Source of the DNA: Prochlorococcus marinus str. MIT 1214 | GTDB taxonomy: Bacteria; Cyanobacteriota; Cyanobacteriia; PCC-6307; Cyanobiaceae | NCBI RefSeq assembly: GCF_027359355.1 | Contig: NZ_CP114777.1 | Location: 1,054,001-1,118,000 of the forward strand | Direction of reading: 5' to 3' | Length of the DNA stretch: 64,000 nucleotides | In this document: one piece after another, positions 59,971 to 64,000 of the stretch | How positions within the stretch are numbered: position 1 is the first letter of the stretch | How the letters are laid out: each line of letters starts with the position of its first letter | Position numbers and translations under genes: made by a program | The notes under the pieces: generated by a model | What the model was told of the DNA's origin: nothing | What the model saw: the letters and a program-made list of their open reading frames with translations, nothing else | Databases searched by the model: none

Positions 59971-60350
59971 CAGTCTGAGTCCTCTGAATTTGTTTGTTGA
60001 TTAGCCGAAACAGCAATGCTGATGTGGCATGTCTGCTTTTTAATAGCAAATGCTCTGCCTTGAGCCCTAGGCCTATAGCGTTTCATTGGTGGCCCCATGT
60101 CAGCCGTAGCAGCAGTAATAACCAAAGAAGAAGGATCAAGTCCAAGGTTGTTTTCTGCATTAGCAACTGCTGAGCGCAAAACCTTCGTTATTGGCTCAGT
60201 TGATCGATAAGGCATAAACTCAAGCATGATTAATGCATCCCTGTAAGTTCTTCCTCTTATTTGATCAAGAACACGTCGTACTTTTGAAGCAGATCCGCGA
60301 ATGTAGCGCCCATGTGCCTGGGCTACCGATTTAGTTGATGAAGTAGTCAT
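59970..60350 (-). CDS. rplV: Large-subunit ribosomal protein L22 (uL22)
   Basis: 126 residues from the ATG at 60350 ([20 protein letters not shown]); upstream in-frame codons belong to rpsS. Core [26 protein letters not shown] and the exit-tunnel loop region [16 protein letters not shown]-like are present. Confidence 0.96.
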   Translation of the reverse strand: MTTSSTKSVAQAHGRYIRGSASKVRRVLDQIRGRTYRDALIMLEFMPYRSTEPITKVLRSAVANAENNLGLDPSSLVITAATADMGPPMKRYRPRAQGRAFAIKKQTCHISIAVSANQQTNSEDSD

Positions 60351-60354
60351 GTGA

Positions 60355-60630
60355 TTAGCGCGCTCCTTTTTTGTCTCTGATATGACCTTTGTAGGTTCGA
60401 GTTGGAGCAAACTCACCTAACTTATGTCCAACCATTTGCTCAGTGATGAAGACAGGTATATGGCTCTTTCCATTGTGAACAGCAATTGTATGGCCAATCA
60501 TCATTGGCAAAATTGTTGAGGCTCTGGACCATGTTTTGATGACAGTTTTATCGTCATTAGAGTTTTGCTTCTCAATTTTGCGAAGCAAACTGTCTGAAAT
60601 AAATGGCCCTTTTTTTAGTGAACGTCCCAT
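60355..60630 (-). CDS. rpsS: Small-subunit ribosomal protein S19 (uS19)
   Basis: 91 residues; [20 protein letters not shown] and [16 protein letters not shown] are diagnostic. Four nt before rplV. Confidence 0.98.
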   Translation of the reverse strand: MGRSLKKGPFISDSLLRKIEKQNSNDDKTVIKTWSRASTILPMMIGHTIAVHNGKSHIPVFITEQMVGHKLGEFAPTRTYKGHIRDKKGAR

Positions 60631-60665
60631 AACGGTTTAAAAGAATTGGTAAAGAAAGATAGAAA

Positions 60666-61529
60666 TCATGAATCGCGACCTCCTCTACTACGTTTAGATA
60701 CCTTGCGTCGTTTTCGAAGGACATACTTATTACTGGGCTTATTCTTCTTCCTAGTTTTCAAACCAAGAGCAGCTTTACCCCAAGGGGTAACAGGGCCAGC
60801 GCGTCCAACTGGGGCCTTCCCCTCTCCTCCTCCATGAGGGTGATCACAGGGATTCATTACACTTCCTCTAACTTGAGGTCTTCTGCCAAGCCATCTTCTT
60901 CTTCCAGCTTTTCCAAGACTGGTATTTCTAATTTCAGAATTACCAACCTCTCCAAGTGTGGCGTAGCATTCTTTTCTAACTAATCGAACCTCAGTTGAAG
61001 GTAATTTCAATGCAACATAATCTCCTTCTTTAGCCATGACTTGGGCACTAGCTCCAGCCGTACGAACCATCTGTCCGCCTCGTCCTGGATACAATTCAAC
61101 ACAATGAACGCTCGAACCTAAAGGCATTGAAGAAAGTGGTAAAGCATTACCAGTTTCAATGGGTGCATCAGGGCCTGAAATAACTTCTTGCCCAACAGTT
61201 ATGTCCGCAGGTGCAAGTATGTATCTCTTTTCACCATCCGAATAAAAAAGTAAAGCAAGTCTTGCATTCCGATGTGGGTCGTAATGTATTGCCGCAACTT
61301 TGGCGGAAACACCGTGCTTATTTCGACGAAAATCAACAATCCTATATAACCTTTTGTGCCCTCCACCTCTATGACGGCAAGTGATTACTCCTCTGTTATT
61401 CCGCCCTTTCTTTCGATGTTTAGATACGACAAGTGAGCGCTCAGGTTTATTGGATGTAACTTCACTAAAATCAGTGACTACTCTTGTACGAGTACCAGGT
61501 GTGTAAGGTTTGAAACTTCTTATTGCCAT
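60666..61529 (-). CDS. rplB: Large-subunit ribosomal protein L2 (uL2)
   Basis: 287 residues; [43 protein letters not shown] and the catalytic-centre region [23 protein letters not shown] with its conserved histidine are intact. Confidence 0.99.
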   Translation of the reverse strand: MAIRSFKPYTPGTRTRVVTDFSEVTSNKPERSLVVSKHRKKGRNNRGVITCRHRGGGHKRLYRIVDFRRNKHGVSAKVAAIHYDPHRNARLALLFYSDGEKRYILAPADITVGQEVISGPDAPIETGNALPLSSMPLGSSVHCVELYPGRGGQMVRTAGASAQVMAKEGDYVALKLPSTEVRLVRKECYATLGEVGNSEIRNTSLGKAGRRRWLGRRPQVRGSVMNPCDHPHGGGEGKAPVGRAGPVTPWGKAALGLKTRKKNKPSNKYVLRKRRKVSKRSRGGRDS

Positions 61530-61533
61530 TGTT

Positions 61534-61845
61534 TTAAGCCTCCTCTGATTCTGGGAACAACTGGATGGAATTGCCTTCAGCTAGTCGAACAACAGCTTTC
61601 TTCACTTGAGGTCTCTTTCCAGAAAACCTACCAACTCTCCTGCTTTTTCTTGGAGGATTCATAGTACTAATACCGAGTACCTTGACATCAAACATTTTTT
61701 CTACGGCAGCTTTTATGTCAGGCTTAGCTGCTCTTGGATCGACCTCAAAAGTGTACTGATTTAAATCCAAAGCTTTTGTAGCCTTCTCAGTTATCAAAGG
61801 ACGCTTAATCACATCAGTAAGTCGTTTATCAAAAAATTTAGTCAT
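61534..61845 (-). CDS. rplW: Large-subunit ribosomal protein L23 (uL23)
   Basis: 103 residues; [28 protein letters not shown] and [16 protein letters not shown] are typical. Overlaps the rplD stop by 8 nt. Confidence 0.97.
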   Translation of the reverse strand: MTKFFDKRLTDVIKRPLITEKATKALDLNQYTFEVDPRAAKPDIKAAVEKMFDVKVLGISTMNPPRKSRRVGRFSGKRPQVKKAVVRLAEGNSIQLFPESEEA

Positions 61846-62476
61846 TACTGTAGACCTCCTTAATGGTTGATAATGCGTCTTCGCCTATTACCAAAGAATT
61901 GGCATTGAGAAGATCAAACACATTTAATTGATCAGCAGAGATAAGCTTTGTTTTTTCTAAGTTTCTAATTGAGCGCTTTATAATTTCTGATGGCTTATTG
62001 AGAATAATCAGAATTTTCCCATCAGAATCGATTCCCAGTCGCTTGAGTAGAGCAACAATTTCGCTTGTTTTAGGAACTTCTAGCTTTGAACCGAAGTCTT
62101 TAATTATTTTTGCATCTGAAATCCTACTCATTAAAGCAGTACGAAGAGCTAGCCTTCGTTCTTTCCTATTCATTTCCAAGCTATATTTGCGAGGTTTGGG
62201 GCCAAATATAATTCCACCTCCTGGGCGAAGAGGAGTTCTAATTGAACCTTGCCTTGCTCTACCAGTACCTTTTTGCTTATAGGGTTTCCTCCCGCCTCCT
62301 CGAACCTCAGACCTAGTCAGAGTGCTTGCAGTTCCTTGTCGGCTATGAGCCTGTTGGCGCAAAACAGCACGATGTAATAAATCTGCTGCTGTAGATTCCT
62401 TGGCAGTTTTCAAATCAATTGATGATTCTCCAGCCTCTTTGCCTTGCCAATCAAGAACAGTACAGTTAGCCATCAT
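61838..62476 (-). CDS. rplD: Large-subunit ribosomal protein L4 (uL4)
   Basis: 212 residues; [24 protein letters not shown] is the L4 loop motif. Start overlaps the rplC stop by 4 nt (either of two adjacent ATGs, [10 protein letters not shown]). Confidence 0.97.
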   Translation of the reverse strand: MMANCTVLDWQGKEAGESSIDLKTAKESTAADLLHRAVLRQQAHSRQGTASTLTRSEVRGGGRKPYKQKGTGRARQGSIRTPLRPGGGIIFGPKPRKYSLEMNRKERRLALRTALMSRISDAKIIKDFGSKLEVPKTSEIVALLKRLGIDSDGKILIILNKPSEIIKRSIRNLEKTKLISADQLNVFDLLNANSLVIGEDALSTIKEVYSND

Positions 62477-63129
62477 TTACCTCCTTGCTGGGTAGAGACG
62501 CCAACTCTTTTGGCAGGTCTAATGTTTAAAAGAGATCCGGGCTTCCCTGGAACAGATCCTTTTACTACCAATAAATTGTGATTTGTATCTATCTTTAGAA
62601 TTTCAAGGCCTCTTGTAGTGACTTTTTTACCGCCCATACGACCAGCCATCCTTTTCCCTGGATAAACACGACCAGGAGTTGTTCCAGCCCCTGTCGAACC
62701 AGGCAATCGATGATTCTTTGAACCGTGACTCATAGGTCCTCGGCTAAAGCCATGTCGCTTTTGATAACCTGCGAATCCTCTACCCATAGTGTCGCCACTA
62801 ACATCAACTTTTTGACCTTTTTCGAAATCATCGACAGTGATTGCCGCTCCAAGTTTAAATTCACCAGAATTTTCTACTCGGTACTCTCGAAGATGACGCA
62901 AAAGGTCATTTCCTGATTTAGCAAGATGACCTTTTGAAGGCTTGTTAATAAGTTTTTCACGAATTAATTGAAAGCCTATCTGAACAGAGGCATAACCATC
63001 CGTATCAGAGGATTTCAATTGAGTGATTCGACAGGGACCCGCTTCGATCAAAGTGACTGGAACGGCTCTGCCTTGATCATCGAAGAGTTGGGACATCCCC
63101 AACTTCTTACCTAAGATTCCTAAAGACAT
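62473..63129 (-). CDS. rplC: Large-subunit ribosomal protein L3 (uL3)
   Basis: 218 residues; [20 protein letters not shown] and [25 protein letters not shown] are diagnostic. First gene of the S10-like cluster, since rpsJ is in the str operon. Confidence 0.98.
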   Translation of the reverse strand: MSLGILGKKLGMSQLFDDQGRAVPVTLIEAGPCRITQLKSSDTDGYASVQIGFQLIREKLINKPSKGHLAKSGNDLLRHLREYRVENSGEFKLGAAITVDDFEKGQKVDVSGDTMGRGFAGYQKRHGFSRGPMSHGSKNHRLPGSTGAGTTPGRVYPGKRMAGRMGGKKVTTRGLEILKIDTNHNLLVVKGSVPGKPGSLLNIRPAKRVGVSTQQGGK

Positions 63130-63499
63130 GAGTTAAATAAACGCCAGCTAAAAGGTCAATCTATAAATAGAGAGACTTGGAATCTGAATTAAATCGCCTA
63201 TCTAGCCAAAAAAGTTGAAGTTAATTGAAGTTCAATTTATTTGGGAAAATGCTAGCGACAATCAGCTGGCTGAGACTTTTTCAAACTTTTCAAAAAGTTC
63301 AAACAGTATCTCGACAAAAGAAAATAAATTCTTCTGCACTGGCCAAAAAGACCAAACGCATACGCCTAGTCTGCTCAAGCGTCTAGAGGCCCGGCTAGCG
63401 GGCGGGCATAGAAAAGCTTTAGCAACTTAAAAGATTACACTATTAACACCCATTTTGTGTGATGCTTCACTTGAATAAGATAAAGAATTTGATTTAAGG
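63130..63499. promoter_or_regulatory. Divergent rplC / ndhN promoter region (370 nt)
   Basis: No gene is convincing. It must carry the start of the 17-kb ribosomal run and of ndhN. It holds an unusually GC-rich hairpin, GCCCG-GCTAG-CGGGC at 63389-63403. Function unknown; it may be part of an rplC leader. Confidence 0.45.
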
Positions 63500-63964
63500 A
63501 TGCCTTTATTACTCTCTGGTCAGAAATTTCGCACTGATCTTGAATCATTCGGCTGCCTTGCCATCCTTAGTCCATTAGAAGGTGGAGCAGAAACTCGTTT
63601 ACTTCGAAGACTTAGAGCTAGCGGCTATCAAACACAGATAACTTCCGCTAGAGGATTAGGAGATCCAGTTATCTTTCTTACCCAATTACATGGAATCAGA
63701 CCACCGCATTTGGGACATCAAAATGTTGGAAGGAATGGGGCCTTAGGTGAAGTTCAACAAGTTATTCCTCAATTAAATGAATTGTTAGTCGAAGATAGAA
63801 CCTTGGTTTTATGGTTATTAGAGGGGCAAGTCTTGTCCAAGTCAGAGCTGTTAGCAATAAATAATCTCTGTCAAAAGGAACCTCGAATCAAAATTGTTAT
63901 TGAGATGGGAGGAGCTCGAAGTATTAAATGGCAACCATTAAACGAATTCATAAATAGAAATTAG
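63500..63964 (+). CDS. ndhN: NAD(P)H-quinone oxidoreductase subunit N
   Basis: 154 residues; [49 protein letters not shown] and [13 protein letters not shown]-like C-terminus match NdhN, a hydrophilic subunit of the cyanobacterial NDH-1 complex used for cyclic electron flow and respiration. Confidence 0.94.
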   Translation: MPLLLSGQKFRTDLESFGCLAILSPLEGGAETRLLRRLRASGYQTQITSARGLGDPVIFLTQLHGIRPPHLGHQNVGRNGALGEVQQVIPQLNELLVEDRTLVLWLLEGQVLSKSELLAINNLCQKEPRIKIVIEMGGARSIKWQPLNEFINRN

Positions 63965-64000
63965 ACAGTCATCAAGGTGATTACTCACAATTCGATTTGC

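Noticed and set aside
63215-63430. Plus-strand frame of 71 codons between rplC and ndhN
   Set aside because: No family resemblance, low-complexity Ser/Asn sequence, and it would overlap the promoter region of both flanking genes.

Overview
The window comes from a marine picocyanobacterium of the genus Prochlorococcus, most likely a low-light-adapted NATL/SS120-like type. The DNA is AT-rich. The gene content and order are picocyanobacterial: ferredoxin-dependent glutamate synthase, psaA-psaB and psaI-psaL, LL-diaminopimelate aminotransferase, ndhN beside the S10/spc/alpha ribosomal cluster, a str operon ending in rpsJ, and a DUF1651 gene. Strain assignment is inference; genus-level assignment is well supported.

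Layout. 1-6973: housekeeping genes (dapL cut by the window edge, rne-rnhB, a DUF1997 protein, pheA, an MPBQ/MSBQ methyltransferase of tocopherol/plastoquinone synthesis, a LON-substrate-domain protein). 7034-11787: the str operon on the minus strand (rpsL-rpsG-fusA-tuf-rpsJ). 12065-19765: Fd-GOGAT plus a YCII protein, lipA, and a CbiG-CobJ fusion of cobalamin synthesis. 20400-25903: photosystem I genes psaA-psaB (plus) and psaI-psaL (minus) with two clear terminators between them. 26037-29267: small cell-envelope genes (GT2 glycosyltransferase, NlpC/P60 hydrolase, beta-lactamase-like serine hydrolase).

29392-44667 is a gene-sparse accessory island ending exactly at the 3' end of a tRNA-Ser(GCU) gene (minus strand, 44668-44756). 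It holds a Lys/Ala hexapeptide-repeat membrane-anchored protein, four TPR proteins (two with a C-terminal 2OG-Fe(II)-oxygenase-like domain, one fused to a GT9-like glycosyltransferase domain), a SET-domain methyltransferase-like protein, two FkbM-type methyltransferases, small proteins and candidate small RNAs. Five extra copies of the 12-20 nt tRNA-Ser 3' end occur in the same orientation at 38468, 39679, 41143, 41369 and 43346. They cut the right half of the island into short units of about one gene each. Flanking sequences are reused between copies in a mosaic way, short 10-bp-phased repeats lie beside the copies, and one unit looks like an occupied site whose near-identical unoccupied counterpart is present 2 kb away. 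This resembles repeated integration or recombination at a tRNA gene, as described for Prochlorococcus tycheposons, but no recombinase gene is present in the window.

44817-63964: back to core genome: alr, an HNH endonuclease, then one long minus-strand run from rplC to prfA containing the S10, spc and alpha operon genes with secY, adk, rpoA, truA, rplM, rpsI and rpmE, and finally ndhN on the plus strand. The core regions supply translation, photosynthesis and nitrogen assimilation. The island genes look like modifiers of proteins or surface glycans (inference).
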